DNA of 64,000 nucleotides from Toxonevra muliebris. Taxonomy: Eukaryota > Arthropoda > Insecta > Diptera > Pallopteridae. The translations under genes were made by a program, and so were the position numbers. Below, piece by piece: positions 48,276-60,668 of this stretch (within the stretch, counting starts at the first letter, position 1; each line of letters starts with the position of its first letter). The stretch spans positions 56,909,776 through 56,973,775 of the forward strand of contig OY829326.1 of assembly GCA_963691655.1 (NCBI GenBank), written 5' to 3'. A model generated the notes under the pieces. That model made no database searches, had not been told where the DNA came from, and saw only the letters and a list, made by a program, of their open reading frames with translations.

Positions 48276-49440
48276 GTTTAATTGAAATAAAATATAGAAT
48301 ATGTTCAAACGGCAAGTTCCACCATTGCGATACTGAAAAAAAATTTTAAAATCGGGTCAGAAATTATGGAGATTACCTTAATAATACATCAAACCTTTAC
48401 CTTAATCCATTTCTGCATGGTACCCGTTATATGATTTTGAAATTCAGTCTCATTGCATTGCTTAGATATTAATTGAGTATTTTTCGACCCATTAGGCCAT
48501 CGTGTCAACTTTTTTCAGAAATTTTTCTATCATAACTGCCCAAATGCATTTTACGGCAACACTTGTAAACTAAAAACGCACCGATTACTCACTACCATAG
48601 CCGAATAGAAAAGTATCGAAGCCGGTTAATTATTCGGCTTCGGATAACGAGTATCGGCTAACGAGTAACCTATTACTCGCTTATAAATAATATAATCGAT
48701 ATAAAGTTGGAGTCAATGGAAAAGTAAGATATGGAGCTTGGTTTGGCTCCATTTCCCAAAATTTTCTGTTTTCCATTGTCACATTTTCCTCCTCCGAAAA
48801 ATTCGTGATTTTTGGAGTCTGGTAATTCTTAGTAAATGACAGAATTTTAAAGTGACCTCTAGTAGCCTAAGATAGTTTAATCTTTTAACTAACCAACCCT
48901 ATCCCTATTTTGGCGACATCTCTGACCCAAACTTATTAGCGGTTTTGTAAAAAAACGAAAGATTTTTCTACGCATTAGGCGGAAATGGGTTAAGTAAGCC
49001 CACTTTTGAGATCAATGTCATCTGATCAAACTTCCACAAAGTTTAGTTCTATTATTAGGTAGTAGTTACCACTTCAAATTTGAAAGAGATCAGTCAAAAA
49101 CTCGCCGACTTGGAGGGGGTAGAATTTTGGCTTATTTTGATAAAGAAAATTTTGTTCAACATGTTTTTAACAATCAATGTCTATTCAATCTTTTGAAAAA
49201 AAATGTTTATTCATTTTTTTGAAAAAAGAAACAAATCCAAAATTTGATATTTTTTTTCAAATCAAAAATAATTTTGGTTTTTTTTTAAAAAAAAAAGGAA
49301 AAAAGGAACGGGGGAGGTCGGAAGAAAGCTCTGGTTTTTACGTATAAGAACTTTGATTATTATTAAGAGAGCCTTGCAATTTCTCGGTCGAAAATTTTAG
49401 CAATTTTTATAAGACTGATAGATTAATAAAAAGTTAATAA
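48276..49440. other. non-coding, one GC-rich hairpin
   Basis: CGAAGCCG - GTTAATTATT - CGGCTTCG (48617-48642) can fold into an 8-bp stem. It is surrounded by several TAACGAGTA/TCGGCTAAC words (48600-48680). Otherwise AT-rich with no coding signal. Confidence 0.5.
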
Positions 49441-49464
49441 TATCGCAAACGGGCTTAAAAACGA

Positions 49465-49730
49465 GCGTTTTGCGGTCGCAAACATTCGCTCAATGTTCGC
49501 AAGCGTGCTCGCAAACGATCATTTTGCGAGCCTAAATATGACAAATAAAAAATAATAGGCAGGAGAGACGACAAACGGTTTCTTTAGCACACGACATAGT
49601 AAAAAAAAAATCGAGCGTCGCAAGGTCATTCGCATAATGTTCGCAAAAGTGCTCACAAACGATAATTTTAAGAGCTTGAATATGACAATGATGAATTAAT
49701 AAGAAAAGGAGACAATAAACGGTTTCTTTG
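49465..49730. repeat. two-copy tandem repeat, period about 144 bp
   Basis: AATGTTCGCAAxxGTGCTCxC followed by AAACGAT occurs at 49492 and 49636; GACxAxAAACGGTTTCTTT follows in each copy (ending about 49584 and 49729). Further CGCAAA/TTTGCGA words run on to 49920. Non-coding; the ORFs over it are on the minus strand and unrecognised. Confidence 0.75.
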
Positions 49731-52025
49731 GCTCGTAAAAAGGCTCGCAAAAGATTCGCCGAGGATATCTTTTGTGAGTGTCTCAAACGAAACTTTTGCA
49801 GCCACAAACTGAGCGACATATGATTCGTTTCTGTATAGTTTTCTGACCCGGTCGGGATGGTTTTGTCCACAAAAGTTTTGCCAAACTCTCGTAAACGTTA
49901 TCATTCACGAAGATTTTGCCAACTGGGTAATTATAGAACCATTAGAACCACTTCTCTCACGTGCCAATCTCACTGTGACTCTCTATAACATCTCATCTCT
50001 CTTCTAATTGCAGCTCCACATATAAACAATAGTGACATCTACACCACTTTCAACAATTCTGTCTCTTTCATTATCTTTTCTTTACTTTAATTTTTCTATT
50101 CTTCTGCATTTTATTTATGCATTCAAATGGTGACATCCTCACCACCACACACATGCACTCGGACATGCATGATAAATAAAAAGGAAATGCAATAAATTAC
50201 AAGGATCTTGTTTCTATGAGTAATTTATAAGGGTGTAGCTGTGTATGTAGAGTGTTAATGTATACGTGCATTACGTGTTATGTGTATTCAATGAATGTTA
50301 GGATACACAAATTCTACTTACATATTTAAAATTGGTTTTTCTTGCAAAATTTGTTTGACTTTGAAATTTACAATGTACTACAATTTTCAAATAAACAAAA
50401 CTTACTTTCGACTTTGATCTTTTTTCGGCCATTTTGCCTTTTATCTTGTGTTGTTTTGAAATTCTTGCAAAAACACTAAAGCATATGTACAAGCAAAAGT
50501 AGAAGAAGAAAACGAAGTAATTTTTTGTATATTGCTTGATAGTGTAAATAAACAGACTGTGGGGGGGAGGGGGGGGGGAGAAAGAAAGTGCAAAGTCACG
50601 TATGCCATTAGTGAGTGAGGCCGACAACGACGCGCCGCCTGTTTCTGATTTGTTCCACCGTCCAGCTACACATATTTTTTAACATTTATTTATTTTATTT
50701 TTATTATGATGATTTCATGTGCTGCTTGCCATAAACACACGAAGCGGCGGCAGCAGCACACAAAAAAAACCCAACACAACATAAAACCTTTAAAAAGTTA
50801 TAAACAAAAGTTTTAGTTTTGCAAGTAAAGCGAAAAAATTCAGAAAAAAAAAAATAAATAAATAAATTTCAAAAGAAACACAAAAATGAATGTTGTAAAC
50901 ATTGTTGACGAATTCGCATTGAAAACGCAAAAATATTATACCACAAGCAGACGCGCGCGGTTTTTGTGGTTTCAAAAACCTCACCAAAAAACAAACAAAA
51001 AAAAAACCAAAATTCATATAAACAAGCAAAATTTATTTCTGCCACATTTTATACGCTGCCAAAAACAAAAATAAAAATTAACAACACCAAAGCAAAAATC
51101 CAAAAAATTTAATCTAATCAACAACTACAAAAGACAAGAAAGAAAAAACGTGTTAACATAGAAATTAAAATGGCTTAAAAGCGTCGAAAGATAAAAGACA
51201 CACACGCATGCATACATACATACATACATACATACATACATACACACATAATGGTCACCATTATCAATCATATGTACATATATATATATATGTATGAAAA
51301 TTAGTCAGAGGAAGGCGGGCAGATAGACAGAGGCAATGACAAAGGTTGAGGTGTTTCAAAACGGCCGTCTTTACTACAAAGGTATTAAAAATTAATAGCA
51401 AGAATGTTTTGGAAACACGCACGCAGCCAAACACAAAATATTTAATATTTTGTCTTCGGTTTTTTTTTTATTTTTTTTATTTTTTGTTAAAACAAAAAAC
51501 TCTCATCTTTCTATGAAAAGTAAAAATGTGCTTGCAACATGACAAACTTTTTGCCAATTAATCATTTTTCAAATACATGCATATTGCCAGCCAATGTCAT
51601 ATCTACTCGCACACCTTCTATTTGTCTTCATAGCTTTATTATTATTAACTTTGTTATATTTTTATATTGTGTTTAAGTATTTTACCACAAATCTTTGCGC
51701 AAAATTCTTGAAGTAACATCTAAGATATATGATAATTTAAGTACCTTTAAATTACATGAGGAAGGAGAGAATCGAGTCTAAGCAAAATCTGTGACTGCTT
51801 TTTGTAGAGGAAAACCAGATTCCTTGTGCTTCATAAAATAAACAAAGTTCAATTCTTTTCGCTATTAACTTTTCAGTTCAAAATAAGCAGAAGTGTATTT
51901 CATTTTGAATTTATAACTTTCCAAAAGAAGCTGAAAAAAAGTTACACTTTTATCACAACACCTTTACTGTAGACACACTAAGCCAAGATCAAGGCTTTAT
52001 ATATTCCACTCTTTCTCTTAATAGC
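49731..52025. other. non-coding host-like DNA with microsatellites
   Basis: G-rich run at 50558-50580, CATA tetranucleotide run at 51210-51244, TA run at 51278-51291, a CACA/CATG-rich stretch near 50140. No gene recognised; ORFs of 62-109 codons lack family likeness. Confidence 0.5.
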
Positions 52026-52618
52026 CCAGTCGGTAGAGTAAAAAATACGCCAAAAGTTCATAAAAATTCTTAACTGCGATTTTTTTTTAGTAATCGTTAG
52101 TGTGGGTATGATAGATGGAAAAACCACAAAAATCAGTTCTGGGGTTGAAGAAAAAAGCCTTTTTGTACTAATAACTGGTTAACCGTTGGATATGTCAAAA
52201 AATTATCTAGCACACATAAAAAGCTTAAGTAATTTTCTAAAAACAAGGTATAATGTAATTTTTTCGTATATGTCATAGTTTTCGAGATATTCAATATTTA
52301 ATAAATTGCAAATTTAGTACTTTGGATGTACTGTGGATGCGCGCTCATTTTTCTTTCTTTAAAATTTTGAGTGCTGAGCCTATAGAAAAGCCTATATAAA
52401 GCTTTTTTGTGGTAAGTAATTTTTTGATATCTCCAACGGTTAACCAGTTATTAGTATAAAAAAGCTTTTTTCACCAAAGGGGGGATTTTTTGGGGGATCG
52501 CTCTGCAACCCTATGACTGACTTTTGTGGTTTTTCCATCTATCATACCCCCCACTAACAATTGCTGAAGAAAAATCTCAGTTCAGAATTTTTATGATGTA
52601 TATCTTTATAATGACTGG
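52026..52618. mobile_element. foldback element with ~220-bp arms
   Basis: The outer ends are CCAGTC (52026-52031) and GACTGG (52613-52618). From about 52055 to 52260 the sequence is the inverted complement of 52385-52605. Shared stretches include GTATGATAGATGGAAAAACC, ACTAATAACTGGTTAACCGT and CATAAAAATTCT-AACTG. The loop is only ~125 bp. There is no ORF. Arms this long relative to the loop fit a foldback/Tc1-like MITE. The target duplication was not clear. Confidence 0.82.
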
Positions 52619-52879
52619 ACTATAACATTTGATCTCCACCTCTTCATGTCTATATAATGTAACCAGAAGTACTGGTTTTGTCGGTACATCTACTGATTTT
52701 TAATATGACTATAGCTGTGTTTCTTTTATAGCGCATATAAAATAAGAAGTGCGTACGAAAAAATTGTAACCTAGTTTTTTAAATGTCTGATAAAAAAATA
52801 GCATATCATCGTCTTTGATTTTAATGACAGGTCAAGCCAAAATAAATTATTTTCATTTTCACTAAAGTGTTTGCTAAAA
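52619..52879. other. non-coding leader of the transposase remnant
   Basis: AT-rich DNA between the foldback element and the start codon at 52880. No TIR recognised. Confidence 0.4.
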
Positions 52880-53300
52880 ATGGATACTCAAGCTGAATTT
52901 CGAAAAATCATTGTGAAAGTTTTTGAACCAAATCCGAAATGGAATCAATTAAAAATTGCCAAAACTGTTAAAATGTCCCGTCAAACTTTTAGCCGGGTCA
53001 GCCCGTTAGCAATCTACACATTAATCGAAAGTCGGGAAAATTTGAATTGGGAGACCTACACCGAGCTAAATGTGTCAAGGAAATTTTTCAAAAAAACTCA
53101 AATGGTTCGGGCAGAAAAGTAGCTCAAAAATCAGTGTTGTATCATGGATGACGAAACAGATATACTGGTGATCTTTTCGCTGCTTCCAGGTAACGACTTT
53201 TATGTAGCGAATCAGTGAGGAGGAAATGTGCCAGAAAAGTACAGAGCATAAAGAAAATCCAAGTTCCCTAAGAAATTTCTTATGAGGTTTTTTTTTTATC
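52880..53300 (+). pseudogene. Tc1/mariner-superfamily transposase, truncated
   Basis: Starts at the ATG at 52880: MDTQAEFRKIIVKVFEPNPK then IAKTVKMSRQTFSRV, a helix-turn-helix DNA-binding domain. Much of the linker is deleted. After a stop (about 53120) the frame resumes with CCIMDDETDILVIFSLLPGN (catalytic block, first Asp of MDDET), FYVANQ and NVPEKYRA-RKSKFPKKFL. Everything from there on, including the other two catalytic acids, is missing. The text resembles a widespread insect Tc1-type family; I cannot name it with certainty. Confidence 0.75.
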
Positions 53301-53410
53301 AAAATAGCGCGTTTATACTAAAAAAAAATATAAAATTTAATTTTTTAATGCTTCGAAATTCAAATTTATCAATTTATCAGAGAGAACAATAGCAATACGG
53401 TGCGAGTATA

Positions 53411-54105
53411 CAAGTTTGGCCATATTAGATTGGCCTATCAGATAACACATTAACTTTGACAAGAAACGTCAGACCCACTAATGACAGCACGTGTTTTAAG
53501 CGTCAGTTTTAGGAGATTTTTGCTATGGAACAGTACACACCAATTGAACGCGTTGAAACTGTTCAGTTGTAAATTCAAAATAACTTCACAATTTTCCCTA
53601 TTGAAAAGTTATTTTAATTTTTTTAATCCGATTGTTTATGCAAATGTTAGGGAGCTCTTCTGGTTTCAGCAAGATAGCGCATCACCTCACACAGCTCGTG
53701 CTGTGCCATTGTTCCCCGGTCGATTGTTATCAAAATGGGGACCTGCACGCTGGCCTGATTTGACACCGCTCAGACTTTTTCCTCTGTGGCTACTTGAAGC
53801 CAAGGGTTTATATCAACAAGCCAAGGAGCCTAGACAAACTCAAGGCCAACATCCGTCAGGAAATAACCGTCATATCGGCCGAAAAATTAGCAAATACGAT
53901 AGAAAATGCCGAAAAACTGGCACATTACGCCATTCGAGCTCAAGGTGACCATTTGTTCGATATCATCTTCAAAAAGTGATGTAATTTAATCTCCTTAAAC
54001 CAAATTAAATGATTTTCCACATAAACAGCAAAATATGTGTTTTTTCAATTTTGTTTTATTTTTTTTTTTTTTAATAAATAGGTCCACCTAATATGGTCAA
54101 CCCTG
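53411..54105 (+). mobile_element. deleted DD41D-type element with TIRs
   Basis: The left end CAAGTTTGGCCATATTAGAT (53411-53430) is the inverted counterpart of the right end (about 54080-54105, ending TGGTCAACCCTG), sharing GG-CATATTAG-T-G-CCTAT. TA lies outside both ends (53409-53410, 54106-54107). At 695 bp it lacks the 5' half of a normal 1.2-1.3 kb element. It follows another transposase remnant of a different family, a separate insertion. Confidence 0.78.
53640..53979 (+). pseudogene. C-terminal half of a DD41D-type transposase
   Basis: FWFQQDSASPHTARA holds the second catalytic Asp. The frame then shows FPGRLLSKWGPARWPDLTPL, a worn WPPRSPDLTP block with deletions. A frameshift near 53790 continues as RVYINKPRSLDKLKANIRQE, then ISAEKLANTIENAEKLAHYA and GDHLFDIIFKK before the stop at 53977-53979. 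That C-terminus is common in insect Tc1/mariner elements. The DNA-binding domain and first Asp are absent. Confidence 0.82.
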
Positions 54106-54159
54106 TACTTTTTTTTGATAGAAGTAGAAACATTGAAGGTGTGGATTTCTATAAATACC

Positions 54160-54240
54160 TCAGTGACCTGGTTAATGAGTGCTAGATTGGAGTTCCAGTT
54201 GCCTCAGGTTCAATTCCAAGATGAGGAGTAAATGTTGTAA
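54160..54240 (+). mobile_element. possible decayed tRNA-derived SINE head
   Basis: AGTGACCTGGTTAATGAGTG resembles a box A region and AGGTTCAATTCC (about 54207-54218) matches the box B consensus GGTTCRANTCC. The spacing suits a tRNA-like promoter and the layout parallels the SINE at 41.4 kb. There is no clean tRNA fold and no target duplication was found. Confidence 0.35.
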
Positions 54241-57200
54241 AAAGTGTCCGTCCGATTTGTTCTAATAATATGAGTCGCTTCGATGACTTAGTGCTTAAAA
54301 AATACTTGACTGGAAAACCAGCTCAACAAGTTCGCTTCTTTGGAAGAAAAATGAATCCACCAAATAACAAATGCTGAATGCTTGCAAAAGAGGTAAAAAC
54401 CCTTTGCAAGGCCTGATCTGGTATTAAGTACTATGGAATATTGTACCTAGAAAAATAAATCCACCAAACTGCCGAGAGCTGGGGACAGTGAAACTTTATT
54501 GAGTTCTAATTAAGCGGAAACTGAAAGAGATGAAAGGTGTGTCGATTGAATGAAAACCCATAAAGGCTTTGATAGAGGGAATTCCTAAAAAGTTCTAATC
54601 TTCCCTAAAAACAAAGAACTATAAATATTTTTTTTTCTAAAGAATTTACATAAATTGAAGTACAACATCGCTCCTGATTATACAAATTCCTTTGCTTTCC
54701 TAAGCTACTTTCGTTTTTTCTTCCTATTTGCGTTCTTCCCCATTCCCAATAAGTTACAATAAATAGTACCATTTAGTACAAATATTTACACTACTGATTG
54801 CTAAGATTAAAAACTGTGACTCGGTCATACTTTATTTTCATTTATTCCGGCTTAATTTCTTTGCAGGTGTAGAGATCCCGACATCTTAATTCCTCATTCA
54901 AATATTTTTTTAAAACGGCCAAGCTCGACAAAAGAAACACATGCTGATTTTATTGAAAAAATAGCATAAATAATAACTATTATTGTTTTCAATGAGGCAT
55001 TATGGGTGGAAAAATACATCCAATTAAAAAATCCGCCATTATTACGTTATTAAATTCAGAAAGTAGAAACCCCAAATTTTGAACTTATTTTTCTCAAGAT
55101 ATAAATCCTAATGCCTACTCAATTTAAAATAAAATCTTGAAATTATTAACGACAAACAGATGTAAAAGTTTTCCAAATGAAAGCCATTACAATAAATTCA
55201 ATTTATCAATTACGTTAAGTAAATTTTAATTACAATTAAAATATGTAAATATTTTAAAAACTCACACACTGAAGAACTCTCATAAGCAAGAACAAAAAAG
55301 TATAATAAATGACGTCAGCTCAACCATAACAAATCACCAACAGTTGCAACAATCGTCATCACACAACATTACAACCAACATTTACCAATGAACATCGTCA
55401 ACAGCAGCCCAGCAACAGTATAGGTAATGACAACACTAAGCATTAACTAATGATGACCACCATCATGTTATCGAAATTTGTGCGTCATTTACGTCAGGAG
55501 AGGAGAATGTGCACGTAATTTCATTTTAGGCCAAGTAAAAACAATTTATACGCACGTATACACCCCTCTCCTCATCCCTGACTACCGCCCTTTTCAAGTT
55601 AATCAAGCAAAAAGCTGTTGATAAATTTGCGCTAACGTTAAATGCAAAATGAACGAGCACACAGAAGCGGCCGCGAACCAAAAAGACAAAATAACAAAAC
55701 AAGCAAAAAACAAAAAAGTGTCAGGCGTCACCGCAATACTTGAATGAGTGTAATGATATTGCTGACAATGCTGTTGGTGACAATGATTATGACGTTGCTG
55801 CTGATGATAATGATGATGATGATGACAACGATGCCGCCAATGAGCTCAACAATAGCAACAAAATGAATGATTCTAACACAACAACGCGTCGTCATCATAG
55901 CCAAAGTCTCGCTGCTGTCAGTCACCTCCACAAACAAAAATATTGCTATCATTGGAAACACCACCGATGCTGTTGCTGCTGCTGTTTCAACTTCAACGAT
56001 TACGGTTCTCAAGCAGTCGTTGGTCGTTGTTGAAAACGGCAATGAACATTAGTGTCAACGTTTTTTTGGTACATATATGTATAAAACAGTTCGGCCATTG
56101 CACAATTATCAACAGAATCCACTAAACTGTGAAAAGAAAAGTGGGTGTGGCTATGAAGAATGAATGATAATGTACATGGAAATGAATGAATGAATGACTG
56201 ACTGAATGAATGAACAAATGCTTTGGTTCGTTGGTGTTGAATGGATCGATGGATAAATGTTTGGTTTGGTTGTTTTTGTATAGACGAATTGATGACAGTA
56301 GTAGAAAATGTGATGAAATGTCTGAAATTATACTCAAGTGTGCAAAAACATCAAGAAAATAAAATGATACTAAAATTTTTTATATGCATAGTTTGCTGTT
56401 AAAGAACCCTAAAGCTTAATGGGTGTGGAAGAAAAACTGACAACTATTCAATGATTAGAATGTCAAACACTTTCAAATATGTACATTCTTGGCTATGAGT
56501 TCTAGCCATTTAAATAACTAGATAAATTAGAAGTAGGTGAAATTTCATGTTAATATCTCATAAACCTCAAATAATTTATAAGTCAAACATGACAAAGAGT
56601 TTTGTAATTAAATAAAAGGTCGAAAGGAGTAGCGTCGTTATTTTCGAATCAGGCAGGCCTAAAAACTTTAGTGTGGAAAATGGTTTTCGTATCGCATAAA
56701 TCCGATGATTTTATGAGGCTAAACTACTAAAAAAATGTTAAAAAAGTTGAACTGTTTACAGTTGTAACTCTAGATTCCTCGATTCAAGATTAGAAGCTGC
56801 AATTTATAATATTTTATGCATTTATCTTTTAAACTCCAAGTTACATATTTTCAACCTGAGTCCAAGACAAAACTATAGAGTTCTGAGTCCAAGTCAGAAG
56901 CAGTGTCTAATTGCTGAAAAGTTTTTATATTAAAATCTTCTTTCAGAATTAGACTTCTAAACTTCGATGTAAAAAATGAAATAAATTTTTTTTTTTTTGA
57001 AAATTTCAACTGTTTAAGGTTTTGACTTTAGATTTTTTTTTATTCAATTAAATATGTCTTTTTTTTAATTTTATTGGCCCCACATGGGATTAAACCATGG
57101 GTCTGTAGTATAAGTATTTGATTTTCTAACGTAATTACAACAACAAACGATTTCATTATTTACTTACGTAGTGTGAGTTGTTTAGTTCTAATGCAAATGG

Positions 57201-57589
57201 AGATGTGAACCTCTTAGGTCAATCCGATGTTTTAGGAACCCCCCTTTATTTTTAATATAACTTTTAGATAATAGTTTTCTCACCGTGTTTTTTTTTTGGA
57301 AGGAAGAGGAAGGGTAGGAGATGTAGGAAAAGTGCCTTCATTGTTTATCTCTTTGTTCTCAAATTCGTATCTGTTAAGATAAACAAATTTCTTTATAGCC
57401 TCTGAAGACCCTATTTTTCCGACTTCAGGTCCATATTGTGGGAGAACTTGAGGTGTTAGAGAGAAACTGAGAACGCAATCGTGATCAGCGGGCCCTAAAA
57501 CTATTAGAAAATCTTGCTTATAATCTCGCAAAATTTTAAATTTTGTTGCACTCTGTAATTAGATAAATAATTATACACATCAATGCCCA
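54241..57589. other. non-coding host-like DNA with simple repeats
   Basis: GAT/GCT triplet-rich stretch at 55750-56000, GAAT tetranucleotide run at 56157-56216, T-runs at 56988-56997. The ORF at 55740-56033 is treated separately. The 83-codon minus-strand ORF at 57280-57531 has no recognised domain. No supported gene. Confidence 0.45.
55740..56033 (+). other. Asp/Asn/Ala-rich low-complexity ORF, doubtful
   Basis: 97 codons, rich in Asp-Asn-Ala with a Cys run (CCCCCC) from TGC/TGT triplets. At least three overlapping frames on both strands are also open because the DNA is a GAT/GCT triplet mixture. No domain, no family and no splice context can be shown. It could be an exon fragment of a low-complexity fly protein, but a simple-repeat origin is likelier. 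Confidence 0.15.
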
Positions 57590-58075
57590 GAGCCAGACCA
57601 AAAATCCAATCAAAACTCAGGTTAAAATTCGTTAAAAAATTCAGGCAAAAAGCACATCATAATTCATATGACAATTCCGACTAAATTCAAGCTAAAATCA
57701 AATTAAGTTCAGATAAAAATCAGACCAAAACTCAGAATAAAATTCAAACCAAATTCAGGCAAATTGCCAAACAAAAAATGAAAGCAACACTGAGACCAAA
57801 ACTCAACAGAGTTCAGATCAAAATTCAAACGGAAATTTAAATTCAGGCCAAATTTTGACCAAAAATTAACATTCAAAATTCAAGTCAAATTAAATGTAAA
57901 ATTCAGGCAACAAATCAAACCCAAATTTACACTAAAAACATGAGTTTTCTGTCAATTCAGAATCCAAATCAAAACAAAATTCAGAACAAAAACCATACCT
58001 GAAATAAGATTACAAACGAAAACATAAAATCAGATCAAAAAAATTCAAAAACCAAACCAAACATTTATATCAAGC
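57590..58075. repeat. degenerate short tandem repeat
   Basis: Roughly 35-40 diverged copies of an 11-13 base unit near AAATTCAGACCA (variants AAACTCAGATCA, AAATTCAGGCAA, AAAATCAGATCA). No frame is open. It resembles the 3.2-kb array in style but not in unit sequence. Confidence 0.7.
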
Positions 58076-58149
58076 TATCCAAAAAGGGCATTTATAAACT
58101 GATTTAGGAATTTTCGAAATTAATATAGTCCAAGTGTATTTTTTTAAAG

Positions 58150-58740
58150 GTTATAAGTAGAAAGGGGCTTGCTAGAAAAAAGGCAGCGACCACTTTCGTG
58201 GGACCTTAATCCTTCTATGGAATAGGAGATAGCGTAATCAGGGAATTACTCAGACAGGATGAGAGAAACAAGAGGCAAGATCTCTTTAACAATCTTCCGG
58301 GACTGTGGCAATCCAAAGCGCTTCTAGGTAACTATAATAGGAATAGATACGCATTCTGCATTGGTCTCAATAAAAACAGTTTGCTCATATTAGCTGGTAT
58401 TCTGACTGGGCACTGCGGGGTCAGAGAACATCTTTGTAAGGTAGGTTTTGTAATGAAGAAGATGAATCATCAGGAATTATTTTCGCTCAATGTGGAGCAC
58501 TGTTCTACAAAAGAATGAAATGTCTGGGTACATACCAAGTGCCCAGCACAGAACTAGCATCCATAGATCCGGGCACAATACTTGAGGAGGACTGGACTGG
58601 ATGAGCTATTCTAGGCAGATTAGATTCGATATAGAAGAGGTACGTACAATAGGTCTTACTGGTCGCGGTATAACGACAAAACCTCTCTAACAATACAATA
58701 AAATGCAAGTATACACATTTTTAGGAAGGGCTACAGTCTC
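58150..58740 (+). pseudogene. LINE RNase H/C-terminal remnant
   Basis: The plus strand reads GIGDSVIRELLRQDERNKRQ, then WQSKALLGNYNRNRYAFCIG and LLILAGILTGHCGVREHLCK, the stretch just before the zinc knuckle of I/R1-type LINEs. A frameshift near 58440-58460 leads to IIFAQCGALFYKRMKCLGTY and STELASIDPGTILEEDWTG, the usual C-terminal tail. The text continues into a probable 3' untranslated part ending near 58740. RT and endonuclease domains are absent. Confidence 0.75.
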
Positions 58741-58744
58741 CTCT

Positions 58745-60106
58745 TGATGCGCCAATGCCCTTTTAGTAAGAATCTACGACTGGGAATTAAAAAAGTAATT
58801 ACTTGTAATAGTGGGTCGAAGAGAAGAGTTTTATGCCCACAATCGTTCTTTCTGAATTAAAACACTGAAAGTTCCCCCTCCTTATACAATCTCTGAATCC
58901 TTTAGTGATTGTTAATATCTGATCAAATATAATCGCATTTGTTTCTTATGAGACAGTAAACTAATGAGAAAGTAAACTACTTGAAACTGGCATATATGCA
59001 AGCGTTTCTCACAACTTCTATTACTTAAATAATATCATTAAAATATAGTAGGGTACATGAAACTTGAAAATGTACAAAATGCTGATTGTTCACGACGACA
59101 GACACTACTAAATGAGATTCTACTTTCTTGTCATTTAGGAATGTAAAGTAAGCAAATGAAAGAAATTGTTAGCAATGAAATCGATAAATGAAGAAAACAT
59201 AACAAGAACAAAAAACCAGTGATGCCATGCATTAAGAAAAACATTTACATTTGACTGAGCACAGCATATTGACTTTAACATTAAGTCATTGAAGAATCGA
59301 ATATAAAGGAAAGAGAAAGGAGACTAAAAGGCAGTCATTAGCAGTAGATTGAGTTTGAGTGTGGTTTGCCAAAGGTAGTAGCAAAAAGCTAGACATAAAT
59401 AGAAATGAAATAAATGAAGATTAATTTTGTATTCAATCAATATTAAATCAATTGCAAATTTTCATATATTCAATATTAATGCATGCACATACATAAGCAC
59501 CTGAATACTTGAATTATTATTAATTCTGAATTCATTAAATGCATAATGTTTCATGTATTACTATTTGGTATGTACATAATGGTTTAAATATTTAATACGT
59601 AATATCATTTAAGTGCCGACTACAAAATTTCAATTAAAGATTTTCACCTGCTTTTACTTAATGCTATGTGCATGTAAATGAATTAAATTCAAGAAATCAC
59701 AATTCATTTCACTTCAAGTACTTACATATTTGCTGCCCTACAAATATGTGGGAAAACAATTACAAATTCCAAGAATATTTTTGCTTGATGTTAAAGTATT
59801 AGAAGTTTTAAAGCACCGCTTTGCTAAATATGTCCTACAAATACACATAAATATATATGTGTGTGTATGTCAGTGTGTATATTCCTAGAAATACAGAGTT
59901 AAGCTAATAATTTTTGAAATTGTTTAACCAAACCATTAATACACATACACATAAATACGCAATTTACTACAAATTGTTGTCAATAATTTATAATGTTCTC
60001 AGAGGCACTAGCGGTTCCAAAGGGGGAGATTTTTTGAGTTAAACCTTTAGTGATGAAAATCTCATAAATTTAGCTCATTGTATGAGATTTTTATTTTAAA
60101 GGGACA
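58745..60106. other. non-coding host-like DNA
   Basis: TG/TA-rich patches (59850-59880) and an AT-rich background. No gene or TIR pair recognised. Confidence 0.45.
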
Positions 60107-60176
60107 AAAATGAAACCTCCCACCCCCCAAAAATGAAACCTCCCACCAACAAAAAATGAAATCCCACACCCCCAGG
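60107..60176. repeat. three-copy 22-25 bp tandem repeat
   Basis: The unit AAAAATGAAACCTCCCACC with CCCC or AAC spacers occurs three times in a row, the last copy changed to ATGAAATCCCACACCCCC. Its C-rich words stand out from the AT-rich surroundings. Confidence 0.8.
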
Positions 60177-60668
60177 AAATCTTTGGATCCTCTCTGAGGT
60201 TGGCACTTACGCTTTACATACATATACATGGGTTCCCAGCAGAAAATGTGTCGAATTATCAGAACTGTTTTAATACTTATGAAACGAACTGGATGGTCAA
60301 CGAAACCACTATTAAATTATTGAACGTGAGTAAAACTGGATCTTAAGTCACTCTTCCTATCTTCTTTCTAGCTTATCTGGCGTCGAAAAACTTTTTGAGA
60401 AGTATTTTACTCTCTGGAAAAAAAAGTTAATAAAAATTTTGAAATATATTATACTTGAAATATCTACATAATAACACGCCGCTAAATAGTGAACTCATGT
60501 TCGAGTAACAAAACACAAAAGTTATGAAAATTACTATTGTTCTACTATATATATATATAATTCCATGGCTGAAAAAAAAAATCATTTTTCAATACCCAAC
60601 ATATTAAAAAAAAATCTGTTATGTCCAAATTCACCAACTTCAATCATATCTAAACATTTTCAGAATTA
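60177..60668. other. non-coding, nothing recognised
   Basis: AT-rich; TA run at 60547-60560. No coding signal. Confidence 0.45.

Noticed and set aside
50298..50627. 109-codon minus-strand ORF
   Set aside because: Covers a G-run and Phe-rich DNA; composition explains it.
52021..52050. CAGTCGGTAGAGTA resembling a tRNA box A
   Set aside because: It is the tip of the foldback element and no box B follows.
57075..57140. tRNA-like 3' half on the minus strand (GGTTTAATCCC, GGGGCC)
   Set aside because: No box A at the right distance and no cloverleaf; box B has mismatches.
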